A DNA stretch of 40,780 bases from Nitrospirota bacterium (GCA_013388435.1 JACAFE010000037.1:1-40780), one strand, 5' to 3'. Shown: positions 15,469-24,240, numbered from the stretch's first letter. The notes: generated by a model from the sequence alone, not told the origin. Translations and numbers: made by a program.

Positions 15469-16716
15469 CTAATTCGTAGAAGAACCAAATTTATTTATTA
15501 CAAGTCCTGTAAGTAGTTTTGGATAGAAATAAGTGGATTTTGGAGGCATTCTTACTGATGATAAAGCAGATTTTTCCACATCCTCAACTTTAGTGGGATT
15601 AAGGAAAAAAGCAGCTTTGTATTGGCCAAGTTTTAGTTTGTCGAGAGCAAGATCAACATTCATCTCATAACCTATGTCAGCAGTATGCAATAATTCCTTG
15701 AAAATCAACTCGTGCAAAATCATTACATCAATATCCTGAAGGTTTTCGGGAATACCTGCGATTCTGCCACCTTTATACGAGAGGATATACCATTGTTTTT
15801 CACTATTTATCACAAAACCAAAGGAGTTTTTTCTTTGCCCGAGTCTTTTTACAATATCAAAGTCATTCTTTACTACCTCAAAATTAAAGTGTTCCGAGAG
15901 TAAATTTTCCATCTCAGGAGGTATTTCTTTTAAAAGTCTGTGAGTTGGAAGTATTGTGACGCCTTCATCACACATATTGGCAAGAAACATCATTACATAT
16001 CCAGAATTTAATTCTGAAGAAGGATTTTTGCCTGATATTTCTCTGTAAAATTCAAAGGCTGTTTCATAGCGGTGATGACCGTCGGCAATAAAAATTGGCT
16101 TATTTTCAAGCTCATCCTGAATTATTCTTATTTCTTCAGGATTATCAATAATCCATAATTTATGGGTATCTCCTTTAATATCTATAGCATTAATATAAGG
16201 TTTATCCTCAGTTGTTTTCTTAATTATTTCCGAAATGCCATTCTTCATGCTTTTATAAAGTGAGAAAATCGGACTTGTATTTGCTTCGCAAGAACGCATA
16301 AGATTCAGTCTGTCCTGTTTCGGCTTTGAATGGGTGCATTCATGAGGATAAATATTTCCTTTGCCAAGTTCTTCAAGTTTAACAAGACCGATTAAACCTG
16401 CAAGTTTTTTTATTTTACCGTCTATGCTGAAATCCATTTCATAAATATAAAAGGAAGGGTTATCACTCTGTATAAATATATTCTCTTTAAGCCATTTTTC
16501 AAGATAATTGCGTGCCCTTTTGTATTTATTCTCTGTTTCATTATCCTCAGGCAATTCTTTGCCAAAATCAATTCTGACAATATTATAAGGGCTCTGCATA
16601 TAGAGGGCTTCCCTGTATTCAGGCGTAATAATATCATAAGGAGGAGCAAGAACATCCTCCATAGATACTTTTGAGGTATTATAAAGAATTCCTTTGAATG
16701 GTATTATTCTTTTCAT
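15469..16716 (-). CDS. DUF1015 family protein
   Basis: 415 residues, the usual length for DUF1015. Family hallmarks: IIPFKGILYN at the N-terminus, VLAPPYDII, YPHECTHSKPKQDRLNLM and FIADGHHRYETAFEF. The family is widespread and resembles SerB/ParB-like kinases in its fold; some members have been proposed to phosphorylate small molecules, but no function is certain. No signal peptide or membrane segment. The start ATG at 16716 matches the family N-terminus; no ribosome site is evident. Confidence 0.85.
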   Translation of the reverse strand: MKRIIPFKGILYNTSKVSMEDVLAPPYDIITPEYREALYMQSPYNIVRIDFGKELPEDNETENKYKRARNYLEKWLKENIFIQSDNPSFYIYEMDFSIDGKIKKLAGLIGLVKLEELGKGNIYPHECTHSKPKQDRLNLMRSCEANTSPIFSLYKSMKNGISEIIKKTTEDKPYINAIDIKGDTHKLWIIDNPEEIRIIQDELENKPIFIADGHHRYETAFEFYREISGKNPSSELNSGYVMMFLANMCDEGVTILPTHRLLKEIPPEMENLLSEHFNFEVVKNDFDIVKRLGQRKNSFGFVINSEKQWYILSYKGGRIAGIPENLQDIDVMILHELIFKELLHTADIGYEMNVDLALDKLKLGQYKAAFFLNPTKVEDVEKSALSSVRMPPKSTYFYPKLLTGLVINKFGSSTN

Positions 16717-16792
16717 TTATTTATATTGTAGAAATACAGAGTTTATATTTTATCATGTCTAAAAAATTAATTTCAAATATACCTGTTATGTT

Positions 16793-17006
16793 TGTTACGT
16801 AAAAATCATTTATGTACTATTGGTAAAAAACATAATTGGTCAAAATAGGATTCCATTATTGATTCTCATCAATTAAATTTAAGCCATCTTAGATCTTTAA
16901 AGTATTTACAAAGATAATAAAAAGATATGGGAATATCATTTATAGAATTAAATGAATATGTGCATAAATAGTTTCCCAAATGTGCATAAATGATTTTTAC
17001 GTAACA
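16793..17006. mobile_element. MITE-like element with perfect 22-bp terminal inverted repeats
   Basis: The ends 16793-16814 and 16985-17006 are perfect inverted repeats of 22 bp beginning TGTTACGTAAAAATC; weaker similarity continues about 13 bp inward (9 of 13). The right end also holds a direct repeat (ATGTGCATAAAT at about 16958 and 16979), as in insertion sequences with several transposase-binding sites. The 214-bp element encodes nothing beyond a 14-codon frame. Its TG...CA ends fit a DDE-integrase element. It sits between the DUF1015 gene and the promoter of the next gene. No target duplication is clear. Confidence 0.65.
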
Positions 17007-17021
17007 CAAATTTAAAAAATA

Positions 17022-17051
17022 TTGACAAAATTATTTTCCTTTTATTAAAAT
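17022..17051 (+). promoter_or_regulatory. Sigma-70 promoter with long leader for the zinc-ribbon gene
   Basis: TTGACA (17022-17027), an 18-base spacer, then TAAAAT (17046-17051). The predicted transcript has a leader of about 135 bases before the ATG at 17194, with two small hairpins: CGGG/CCCG near 17083-17097 and CCTG/CAGG near 17141-17152. The MITE-like element ends 16 bases before the -35. Confidence 0.5.
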
Positions 17052-17193
17052 TAAAAGGTTTAGGTTTTTCTGTCGGGATTTTCGCCCGCATGATAAGTAC
17101 CAATCAATCCAAAAATTAAGGATTCAGTGGTATTTTGCGTGCCTGATGGCAGGAAAAATATTTTTGCATTTAAATTTTAAAGGAGGAATAATA

Positions 17194-17352
17194 ATGGCAG
17201 AAAAAGGAAAATCAAAAACAGACGTATCTGCAAGAGTTGAGGCTAAAAATAGGGTACATCTCTGCAGCAAGTGCGGAAATAAAGTAGAGGTTGTTCTTTC
17301 CGTTTCCCCTACCGGGAAAAAAAGAATGAGACGCATTTGTTGCGAGGGTTAA
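17194..17352 (+). CDS. Small basic zinc-ribbon-like protein, 52 aa
   Basis: Start chosen at 17194 because AAAGGAGG lies 7-8 bases upstream; the longer frame from 17146 adds an unlikely leader. Sequence features: a charged N-terminus (MAEKGKSKTDVS), HLCSKCGNKVEV with a C-x2-C knuckle, then KKRMRRICCEG, with two further cysteines that could complete a zinc site. Very basic, so nucleic-acid or ribosome binding is plausible. The strong ribosome site and long leader suggest high, regulated expression. The family is not identified. Confidence 0.7.
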   Translation: MAEKGKSKTDVSARVEAKNRVHLCSKCGNKVEVVLSVSPTGKKRMRRICCEG

Positions 17353-17363
17353 TATAAATACCA

Positions 17364-17394
17364 ATCTCCTGCGATGAAAACCATCGCAGGAGAT
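17364..17394. terminator. Bidirectional hairpin between two small convergent genes
   Basis: A perfect 13-bp stem (17364-17376 with 17382-17394) with a 5-base loop. It lies 12 bases after the plus-strand zinc-ribbon gene and 15 bases beyond the stop of the minus-strand gene at 17409. There is no long T run on either side, so it may block exonucleases as much as end transcription. Confidence 0.6.
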
Positions 17395-17408
17395 ATGCCC
17401 CTTTAAAT

Positions 17409-17573
17409 CTAAAAGAGGCGTGGTTCGAGATAATTTCTAAAAGCCTTACATTGCTGTTTTTTCTTGCAGTTGGCAAGACAAGCCTTTACATATCTAAAAC
17501 TTCCGGAATCATCACACCATATTTTAATGGTGTCTTCAGGTTGTTTTGGAATTTTTTCTTTTGTTTTTTTCAT
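17409..17573 (-). CDS. Small cysteine-containing protein, 54 aa
   Basis: The minus strand encodes 54 residues: a lysine-rich start (MKKTKEKIPKQPED), then IWCDDSGSFRYVKACLANC, then KKKQQCKAFRNYLEPRLF. Four cysteines (C20, C32, C36, C42) in a regular spacing suggest metal binding. The composition and dense aromatic and cysteine pattern look like a real conserved protein, although the gene is short and its ribosome site (GGACTGAG) is weak. It converges on the zinc-ribbon gene. The family is not identified with certainty. Confidence 0.6.
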   Translation of the reverse strand: MKKTKEKIPKQPEDTIKIWCDDSGSFRYVKACLANCKKKQQCKAFRNYLEPRLF

Positions 17574-17794
17574 CTAACTCAGTCCAAAATTTACAATTAT
17601 TGTTTTTTACAAACCCAAAAATACAACAGGAATAATGCAGATGGTGTCCGATAATTTATTTTAAAAGATATTTATTAGTAATGCACGAAAAAGTTCTTGA
17701 GTTCACGAACTCTCTTTATAAAAGAAAAATAGAGAAGGATTTTTTTAGAAAAAAATAGAATCTATGTTAAAATTAAAATTAAAAGGTTTATTAA

Positions 17795-18184
17795 ATGAAA
17801 TGCCCTGTTTGTGGTTTTGAGCTTGATAAAGAAAATAATTGTAAAAAATGTGGCACAACTGTCAATGGCCATTTAAAGAGAGTTGAGGTCGAATATAAAG
17901 AATTCCCTAAATCAGAATTTCTTGAAATAAGAACAAAACCTCCTGCTACACCCTCAGAATTTTATGATACAGATGAAAAAGATACGGGGATAGAATCGGA
18001 TCAGGATAGTAATTCATATTCAGAGGAACCCAAAAAGTCCGGCTTTAGAAAAAATGAACAATTATTAAAAGACTCCCATCAGAAATCCTCTATGAAAAAA
18101 ATATATTTTATTATTTTCTTTGCAGGATTTCTCGCGGGTTGTATTTTTCTTTGGTTATATTTTGTATTTAAAAGTTTTATTTAG
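17795..18184 (+). CDS. Zinc-ribbon protein with C-terminal membrane anchor
   Basis: 129 residues. The N-terminus is a zinc ribbon (MKCPVCGFELD...CKKCGTTV: C3, C6, C16, C19). A long acidic and Ser/Lys-rich linker follows (about 30-100), then a single hydrophobic helix (IYFIIFFAGFLAGCIFLWLYF, about 102-125). This suggests a cytosolic zinc ribbon held at the inner membrane by its tail. A TAAAAT box (17768-17773, preceded by TG at 17765-17766) and AAAGG before the ATG support the start. The last 8 bases overlap the convergent TPR gene. Function unknown. Confidence 0.75.
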   Translation: MKCPVCGFELDKENNCKKCGTTVNGHLKRVEVEYKEFPKSEFLEIRTKPPATPSEFYDTDEKDTGIESDQDSNSYSEEPKKSGFRKNEQLLKDSHQKSSMKKIYFIIFFAGFLAGCIFLWLYFVFKSFI

Positions 18185-18938
18185 ATTTGCTCGTAATTTT
18201 ATGAAGAATCATGCCAATATACTTATTTATGGGATTTGATCTTTTGAGATAAGGTATAGGCGGTTTTCTTCTAATTCCTAATTTTATCATCTCCCATATA
18301 ATATCTCGATTATCACTATCAAAAGAGAGTCCCTTTTCGAATGATTCCACTGCTTCTTTCTTTTTGCCCGCACTCAAATAAGCTCTCCCGAGATTAAGAT
18401 AAAAAGTAGGATAAAATATTTCCTGTCCAAATGGAGTTGTATTATTGAGAAGATCAATTGCTCTGAGACATGTTTCTATACCAAAAGCATGATTTTTTAA
18501 AATTACAGCTTCGAGGCAGCCATAATATGAAAGCAAAAAAGCATCGTCAGGATATTTCTTAAGAGCTTGTAATAATACCTTTAGAGCTTCCCTGTTTTCT
18601 TTTTTCTTCAGAAGAAATTTTACTTCATCAAGATATTTTGATGGGGTCATGTTTCTTCTTTCATTGTCTTTATTAAGCATTTTTATTATTGTTTGGTGCT
18701 GTTGATGAACAATTTCAACCATTTTCTTTTCCGGGTCAGGTGAATTAAGAACATCTTTACACTCTATGTTTCTTGAGGAAATAATTCTTCCGTTAAGATA
18801 TATTTTAGTGTTAACAAATTGTCTAAAAGGGCTTACATCTTCGGTAAGAATCAAATATTTTTTTCCATTAATTACAATATTGGTACTTATCTCTTTTTGG
18901 AGACGGGACTTAATTTTAATAGAATTTTTATCTTTCAT
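18177..18938 (-). CDS. TPR-repeat protein
   Basis: 253 residues from the ATG at 18938; an upstream TTG at 19016 would add a hydrophobic stretch, but a promoter lies between the two. N-terminal third: a charged beta-rich segment (NIVINGKKYLILTEDV, NTKIYLNGRIISSRNI). C-terminal two thirds: tetratricopeptide-like repeats, for example ALKVLLQALKKYPDDAFLLSYYGCLEA and FYLNLGRAYLSAGKKKEAVESF followed by GLSFDSDN. Soluble scaffold or binding protein; no partner can be named. It lies downstream of the ABC cassette on the same strand, after an 86-base gap. Confidence 0.75.
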   Translation of the reverse strand: MKDKNSIKIKSRLQKEISTNIVINGKKYLILTEDVSPFRQFVNTKIYLNGRIISSRNIECKDVLNSPDPEKKMVEIVHQQHQTIIKMLNKDNERRNMTPSKYLDEVKFLLKKKENREALKVLLQALKKYPDDAFLLSYYGCLEAVILKNHAFGIETCLRAIDLLNNTTPFGQEIFYPTFYLNLGRAYLSAGKKKEAVESFEKGLSFDSDNRDIIWEMIKLGIRRKPPIPYLKRSNPINKYIGMILHKITSKSK

Positions 18939-18951
18939 ACTTTTAATAATA

Positions 18952-18979
18952 ATTATACTTATAACTAAAAGTTTTACAA
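18952..18979 (-). promoter_or_regulatory. Sigma-70 promoter of the TPR gene
   Basis: On the minus strand TTGTAA (18979-18974), a 16-base spacer and TATAAT (18957-18952) lie 13 bases before the ATG at 18938. This supports the shorter start and an independent transcript. Confidence 0.5.
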
Positions 18980-19024
18980 GAATAAACAGTTTGAAATCAA
19001 AATATAATAAGATCAATGTTTATT

Positions 19025-21604
19025 TTATTCGAATGTAATGAAACGCTCGGGATCAATTTTTCTTGCAACACCTGATGGAATTAATCCCGACAGTAATGTT
19101 GTGAAAAAAAGCAAAATAGAGACTGCAGCCACATAGTGATAAGGAATGCTAAAATATATTTTCCAGCCAAACGAGAGTTTATTAACGACTTCTATTAATA
19201 TAATGCTCATAAGTGGTCCGAGCAATATGCTGTATAATATACCTGAAGTTGCTATTATCCCAGCTGATAAGAGAAATATTTGTGTAATTTGTTTCCATGT
19301 GCCGCCGAGATAACGTATTATGCTGATTTCTCTTTTTCTTTCAAAAGCAAGCGCGAGCAAGGTATTGACCACTCCTATAAGTGAAATAATGATTGAAATA
19401 ATTTCAATAACATAAGTTATTGCAAACGTTCTGTTAAATATAAAAATTATTCTATTCCTTAATTCCTGATTATTCATAATTTCAAAAGAGTAATTTAATT
19501 TAAGTGAGTCACGCAATTTTCTTATGAAAAGGTCTGCATCAACATTTTCTTTTAAATAAACGCTGAATTGGGTTGTATCATCAAGTCCCCAGTATTTTTT
19601 CAGCCATTTTCTATCTATATATACAAAACCTGATGTCGTTGAATAGCTTGAAAAAACATCATTAATTTTAAAATTAACAATACCCTCAGGAGTATAAACA
19701 GGCAGTTTATCTCCTTTCCCCAGTCCATATTTAATACTGAGAAAATCCGAGATTCCGGCTATAGGCTCATCTCCTTCCATTTCAGAGAGAATCATTTCAT
19801 AATTTTCATCTTTATATTTTTTATAAAGGTGTTCTCTTTTTACTTTAATATCAGCGAATCCTGCAATAATTTTTTTACCATATACATCAACCTGCATCCC
19901 CCTGAATTTATCAATACCTGAAACTTCGGAAAAACTTTCAACAGTTTTAATAACATTTTCGGAAACAGGATAAAAGCAGTAATTTGCCCTGCATGATGCC
20001 GGCTTTATATAAACATCAGCAGTTATATTTTTATGGATCCATTTATTTAAAGATGTCCTGAAAGAAAATATAATGGTAAGAAATGCTATAATCAAAGCAC
20101 CGCTGATAGCAACACTCATAAGGGCAACAGAAAATCTGTGTAAATTTCCATAAATATCCCCTGAAGCTATTTCTCCTATTATTCCAAAAACCTTTTTAAT
20201 TGGAATCCTGAATAATTTTAGTAAAATAAAAAAATAAAATGAAGAAGCAAGAGTGAACCCTGCAATCAACATGATAATTCCTGTATAAGCAAAAATTGGG
20301 GCTGTAAATGGTGCGTAGTAATAATCGATATAAGAGATACCAATACCTGCTAATATAAAAAAAATTCCTGATGTAAAAAACCATTTATGAAATTTTGCAT
20401 ATCTTCTTTCGAATGAGCCTTCACGTGAGCTCTCATTAGGTCTTATGTTTGACGCTTCAAAAGCAGGTATTATTGAAGCGATTAATGAGACTATTATTCC
20501 AAAAAGCAGGGAAATAACCGCGTCTTTTACATTAATTCCATAATCTGCGATTGTTATCGCAGTGTACATTGTTGATATAGTCTTTTCAACAGCAATAGTA
20601 GAAAAATACGCAGTAATCTGTCCGAGTAAAATGCCAATAATAGAACCTATTGTTCCGAGAATTAAACCGTTGGATGTAAAGAGCATAATAATAATCTTTT
20701 TGTCTGCTCCAAGACTTCTCAGTATCCCGATCTCTGTTCGCCTTTTTACGACTGAAATAAAGACTGTATTATAGAGCATGAATATGCCAACCAGGACGGC
20801 TATCAGACTCACAAATTGAAGATTATACCTGAATGATTTGACTATTGCGGTCTGGTTTTTGAAAATATTTTCTTTTCTTTCGATTCTTAGATTTGAAGGC
20901 AGTACAGATTTAATTATATTTGCATTATGTTCATCAGTGAAAATATCGATTTTCGAAAGTGCTCCTGTTTTCCCAAAGTATTCCTGAAAATTCCCGATAT
21001 CCATAATAATTGTATTTGTAATCAGAATATCAGAATCCATAATATCCACAACTTTCAAAGGATATTCTCTGTCATAAACAATAGCTTTAAAAATGTCTCC
21101 TTTTTTTATTGCATGCCTGGCAGCGAAATTTTTAGTTATAAATACAGCATTTGTTTGTCTATAAAAATCATCGAAATTATATTTTTCAAAAAATCCCCTG
21201 CTATGGCTTTCGGGATTCGAAAAATGGGCTTCAGATGGAATAAGTTTTAAAAACTGGGTTGCTTTCACAGTGAATATTCCGTTTATTTCAACAGAGTCTT
21301 TTAGTTCAGGCACATAAGCAAAAGTTTGTAATAGAGGGAAGCAGTTATCTTCTATTTCGCGTATTTTCACGTATATATTTTCGTTAAAATCAATACCTGA
21401 TATATCCACAATCTCATAATTTGAGTAAGAGATGATTCCCTGAATATTGGATTCAAAAGATGCGATGGCTTTATCAGATGCAACTTTAACGCCTGTAAAA
21501 AGTGCTATGCCAAGAGCGATTCCAAATATTGATAAGAATGTGAGAAATTTATTCTCCTGGATATTTCTAAAGATAAGAATTCTTAAAAGCTTAAAGAAAC
21601 TCAC
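19025..21604 (-). CDS. FtsX/MacB-type ABC permease (AttF-AttG-like fusion)
   Basis: 859 residues. The first helix (LTFLSIFGIALGIALFTGVKVAS) is followed by a large extracytoplasmic MacB-PCD-like domain, then three helices around 265-385, with TEIGILRSLGADKKII, the FtsX coupling motif. After a pair of helices near 410-475 the pattern repeats: a helix, a second periplasmic domain with a Cys pair (SCRANYCFYP), and a final three-helix FtsX block with KREISIIRYLGGTWKQI. One polypeptide therefore holds both permease halves. It overlaps the ATPase gene by 4 bases (ATGA). With the AttH-like protein upstream it forms an AttEFGH-type exporter. Substrate unknown. Confidence 0.88.
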   Translation of the reverse strand: MSFFKLLRILIFRNIQENKFLTFLSIFGIALGIALFTGVKVASDKAIASFESNIQGIISYSNYEIVDISGIDFNENIYVKIREIEDNCFPLLQTFAYVPELKDSVEINGIFTVKATQFLKLIPSEAHFSNPESHSRGFFEKYNFDDFYRQTNAVFITKNFAARHAIKKGDIFKAIVYDREYPLKVVDIMDSDILITNTIIMDIGNFQEYFGKTGALSKIDIFTDEHNANIIKSVLPSNLRIERKENIFKNQTAIVKSFRYNLQFVSLIAVLVGIFMLYNTVFISVVKRRTEIGILRSLGADKKIIIMLFTSNGLILGTIGSIIGILLGQITAYFSTIAVEKTISTMYTAITIADYGINVKDAVISLLFGIIVSLIASIIPAFEASNIRPNESSREGSFERRYAKFHKWFFTSGIFFILAGIGISYIDYYYAPFTAPIFAYTGIIMLIAGFTLASSFYFFILLKLFRIPIKKVFGIIGEIASGDIYGNLHRFSVALMSVAISGALIIAFLTIIFSFRTSLNKWIHKNITADVYIKPASCRANYCFYPVSENVIKTVESFSEVSGIDKFRGMQVDVYGKKIIAGFADIKVKREHLYKKYKDENYEMILSEMEGDEPIAGISDFLSIKYGLGKGDKLPVYTPEGIVNFKINDVFSSYSTTSGFVYIDRKWLKKYWGLDDTTQFSVYLKENVDADLFIRKLRDSLKLNYSFEIMNNQELRNRIIFIFNRTFAITYVIEIISIIISLIGVVNTLLALAFERKREISIIRYLGGTWKQITQIFLLSAGIIATSGILYSILLGPLMSIILIEVVNKLSFGWKIYFSIPYHYVAAVSILLFFTTLLSGLIPSGVARKIDPERFITFE

Positions 21605-22245
21605 TTATAAATGATTCCGTCTTTTATGGTTATAATTCGACCTGCATATTGTGCAATATAACTTTCATGCGTAACAATTATAATTGTTTTGCCCAGATTT
21701 CTCATAAGGCCGCAAATAAGCTCCATAATCATTGCTCCAGTTTCACTGTCAAGACTACCTGTTGGTTCATCAGCAAGAATAATTTCAGGCGAGTGGATAA
21801 GCGCTCTTGCGATTGCTACTCTTTGTTGTTCACCTCCTGATAATTGAAATGGAAAAGATTTTTCTTTGCCTTCAAGCCCTACCAGCTTAATAAAATTTTT
21901 AACTTTTTCTTCATCCATTATATTATTAAGAATTAGGGGCATTGAGATGTTTTCGAAGACAGTTATATTGGGCAATAGATTAAAAAACTGGAATATGAAG
22001 CCGACTTTTCTTCTCCTATATAGGGTTAGTTTATCATCGGAATAGGAAGATATATCCTCATTATCAACGATAACTTTTCCGCTTTCAGCTTTATCCATTC
22101 CACCTATGATATTCAGTAAAGTTGACTTTCCGGAACCTGATCTTCCAACAATGGATAGAAATTCGCCTTTGCCAACTTCAAATGAAATGTCTTTCAGAAC
22201 ATGAAAGCTGCCATAATATTTATCAACGTGTTCAAGCTTTATCAA
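21601..22245 (-). CDS. ABC exporter ATPase (LolD/MacB/AttE-like)
   Basis: 214 residues, TTG start with AAAGG five bases upstream. Walker [10 protein letters not shown] (34-42), Q-loop [18 protein letters not shown], signature [16 protein letters not shown], Walker [13 protein letters not shown] and the H-loop IIIVTHE. The [10 protein letters not shown]-like Q-loop is typical of the LolD/MacB group, which drives FtsX-type permeases without moving substrate through the membrane in the classical way. It is translationally coupled to the permease (4-base overlap) and lies 30 bases after the attH-like gene. Confidence 0.92.
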   Translation of the reverse strand: MIKLEHVDKYYGSFHVLKDISFEVGKGEFLSIVGRSGSGKSTLLNIIGGMDKAESGKVIVDNEDISSYSDDKLTLYRRRKVGFIFQFFNLLPNITVFENISMPLILNNIMDEEKVKNFIKLVGLEGKEKSFPFQLSGGEQQRVAIARALIHSPEIILADEPTGSLDSETGAMIMELICGLMRNLGKTIIIVTHESYIAQYAGRIITIKDGIIYK

Positions 22246-22275
22246 GTTAACCTTTATTTTAGATAATATCGTTTG

Positions 22276-23337
22276 TTAATAACCTGTCATTTCTAAATAA
22301 GCTCTGCCATTTGAAGAACCTTCCACCTTACACGTGCCTTCCCAGTAGTAATTGCCTGTTGTTTTATATGCAAGAACTTCTTGCTCTTTTACTAATGATG
22401 TAATTCTTATATTAACTTCTTCAGAAGGTATCCTGACTTCCCATTCTATCGGATATTTTGCTTTAGTTTTTCTGGAAATATAAAATGACCTCGCGGTCAC
22501 AGAAAACTCTTTAATTGACAAATTTCTATATTTGCCATTAGCATATATAAAAGTTCCTGAAGAATGAAGGTCAATTGAACCATCTTTTTTTCTTAAGATA
22601 TACAACATTATTTCTCTTTCATCATCAAGTTGAATAGAAAACCAGTCCCATCCTGAGAGTTTTGTTCCTATGAGGTTTGAAAGGAATTCTCTGTCAAACC
22701 AGCTTTTCCCTGTAACTTTGAATTTTTTATTCCTTATTTTAAGAGTGCCATGTGTATAAAGGTTAGAATATGAAAAATAATAAGATGCTATAAAAGGTGA
22801 TTCTTCCGATTTTCTGAAATAACCGTTTTCTCCATGAAGCACCAGAGGTTTCAAAGGCTTCAAAAATAATTCTAAAGCTTTTTCACTGTCCTGAGCTTTA
22901 ATATGGAATCCATTGATAATATTGTATCTTAAGCTATTTTCATCAATTCGGAAATTAAGTTCGTTTTCACTCAATTCCGCGAATCCAAAAGCGCCTGAGT
23001 CAGCTTTTTCACTAAAATAAAACTTTTCATTCAAAACGTCTGTTATAGCGAAATGCGAAATGTATATCCTGTTTACTCCAAATTTTGAATTAAATTTCTT
23101 TTTCTGCACATTTACCACAAAGAATGTAAGCTCATATCCAAATTCACTGCCTTTTTCATCATAAATATGCCCTGTAAAATACCACCATTGAATGCGAAAG
23201 TCTTTTTTGAAATTTAAATTTTCAGGAAATTTTAATTTATAATCTTTTGTGACAGAAAAGAATTCTTCTGGCAAGCAGATAGAAGAAATAGATAAGAAAA
23301 TTATTACTGAAAACAAAACCATAATATTAACTCTCAT
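22276..23337 (-). CDS. Secreted AttH/CrtC-like lipocalin-fold protein
   Basis: 353 residues with a signal peptide (MRVNIMVLFSVIIFLSISSICLP, cut near 23). Family hallmarks: QWWYFTGHIYD, FGYELTFFV, SHFAITD, GKSWFDREF and GWDWFSIQLDD, which match COG5621/AttH and the related carotenoid hydratase CrtC. The fold is two lipocalin-like barrels. AttH is the last member of AttEFGH ABC clusters and is thought to bind a lipid-like ligand outside the inner membrane. Here it is the first gene of the operon. Its promoter region (23338-23404) is shared back to back with the inositol-phosphatase gene. Confidence 0.82.
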   Translation of the reverse strand: MRVNIMVLFSVIIFLSISSICLPEEFFSVTKDYKLKFPENLNFKKDFRIQWWYFTGHIYDEKGSEFGYELTFFVVNVQKKKFNSKFGVNRIYISHFAITDVLNEKFYFSEKADSGAFGFAELSENELNFRIDENSLRYNIINGFHIKAQDSEKALELFLKPLKPLVLHGENGYFRKSEESPFIASYYFSYSNLYTHGTLKIRNKKFKVTGKSWFDREFLSNLIGTKLSGWDWFSIQLDDEREIMLYILRKKDGSIDLHSSGTFIYANGKYRNLSIKEFSVTARSFYISRKTKAKYPIEWEVRIPSEEVNIRITSLVKEQEVLAYKTTGNYYWEGTCKVEGSSNGRAYLEMTGY

Positions 23338-23382
23338 ATATATAGATTACCATCAAAGCTTTATATTTATCCTCACCAGATG

Positions 23383-23388
23383 TATAAT
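23383..23388 (+). promoter_or_regulatory. -10 box of the inositol-phosphatase gene
   Basis: TATAAT 16 bases before the ATG at 23405, giving a leader of roughly 10 bases without a clear ribosome site. No strong -35. Confidence 0.4.
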
Positions 23389-23404
23389 TTTAAATAGTCA
23401 TATC

Positions 23405-24214
23405 ATGAAAATTCATTTTTTAAAAGAAACGGGCAAAAGACTTTTCAGGGAAATTCGCTCACTTTCTGAGAAAGCAGGAGAATCTCTTGGCAGAGGTGCT
23501 TCAGGAGATATAACTTATAAAATAGATAAACTTGCGGAGGAAATTATTATTTCAGCGCTTGAATCAACTGGTGAACCCTTAACAATTATATCTGAAGAAA
23601 TCGGTATTAAAGAAATTAAAGGCGGAGGAAAGATTGTATTAATTGACCCTATTGACGGAAGTAGAAATGCAGTTTCAGGGATTCCTTTTTATTGTTCTTC
23701 AATTGCTATAGCAGATGGAGATAAAATAGGAGATATTGAAATTGCATATATTATAAATCTTATCAACGGTGATGAATTTTATGCTGAGAAAGGTAACGGA
23801 GCATTCATGAACAATAATATGCTCAAATCCCAGATGGATGATACTTTTTATACAATAGCTTATGAAGCTCAATCGCCATCGAGAGATTTAAAAACTATTT
23901 TCCCTTTGCTCTCGGAAGCAAGGAAAGTCCGTTGTTTTGGTTCAACCGCTCTTGATCTTGTATACCTTGCAGCTGGTTCTTTGAGTGTTTTTGCAAATCC
24001 TTCTCTTTCAAGATGCATTGATTTTGCAGGTGGATGGCTTATTGTCAGAGAATCTGGCGGAGTCTTTACAGATATAAAAGGTGAATCAATAGAAAATATA
24101 AGGGTAGGGATTGAAAAATCTACTTCCCTGCTTGTATCTGGCAATATTTTACTGCACAGAAAAGCGCTTAATCTGATTAACCACAAAAAGGCAGATGCTG
24201 CTCTTATAACATGA
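23405..24214 (+). CDS. Inositol monophosphatase family phosphatase
   Basis: 269 residues from ATG 23405; the longer open frame from 23249 overlaps the divergent attH-like gene and has no homology. Metal-binding motifs: E64/E65 in IISEEIG, D81-P-I-D84-G-S in LIDPIDGSRNA, and CIDFAGGWLIVRESGG near the C-terminus. The family hydrolyses inositol-1-phosphate, fructose-1,6-bisphosphate, NADP or PAP; the sequence resembles the archaeal-type IMPase/FBPase group more than CysQ, but the substrate is not certain. Converges on the sensor kinase with a 26-base gap. Confidence 0.85.
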   Translation: MKIHFLKETGKRLFREIRSLSEKAGESLGRGASGDITYKIDKLAEEIIISALESTGEPLTIISEEIGIKEIKGGGKIVLIDPIDGSRNAVSGIPFYCSSIAIADGDKIGDIEIAYIINLINGDEFYAEKGNGAFMNNNMLKSQMDDTFYTIAYEAQSPSRDLKTIFPLLSEARKVRCFGSTALDLVYLAAGSLSVFANPSLSRCIDFAGGWLIVRESGGVFTDIKGESIENIRVGIEKSTSLLVSGNILLHRKALNLINHKKADAALIT

Positions 24215-24240
24215 AAAGTAAATAGTCTGTATTTTTCTGC

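Noticed and set aside
17140-17170. TGGCAGG...TTTTGCA as a sigma-54 site
   Set aside because: The spacing is six bases too long for a -24/-12 promoter.
17146-17193. Upstream start for the zinc-ribbon gene
   Set aside because: The strong AAAGGAGG site points to 17194.
17681-17758. 25-codon frame before the zinc-ribbon/membrane protein
   Set aside because: Low-complexity AT-rich sequence, no ribosome site, no recognised pattern.
18939-19016. Hydrophobic N-terminal extension of the TPR protein from a TTG codon
   Set aside because: A TTGTAA-16-TATAAT promoter lies inside this stretch, so the transcript would not contain the upstream start.
23249-23404. N-terminal extension of the inositol-phosphatase frame
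   Set aside because: Overlaps the signal-peptide region of the divergent attH-like gene; the ATG at 23405 fits the family and has a -10 box upstream.
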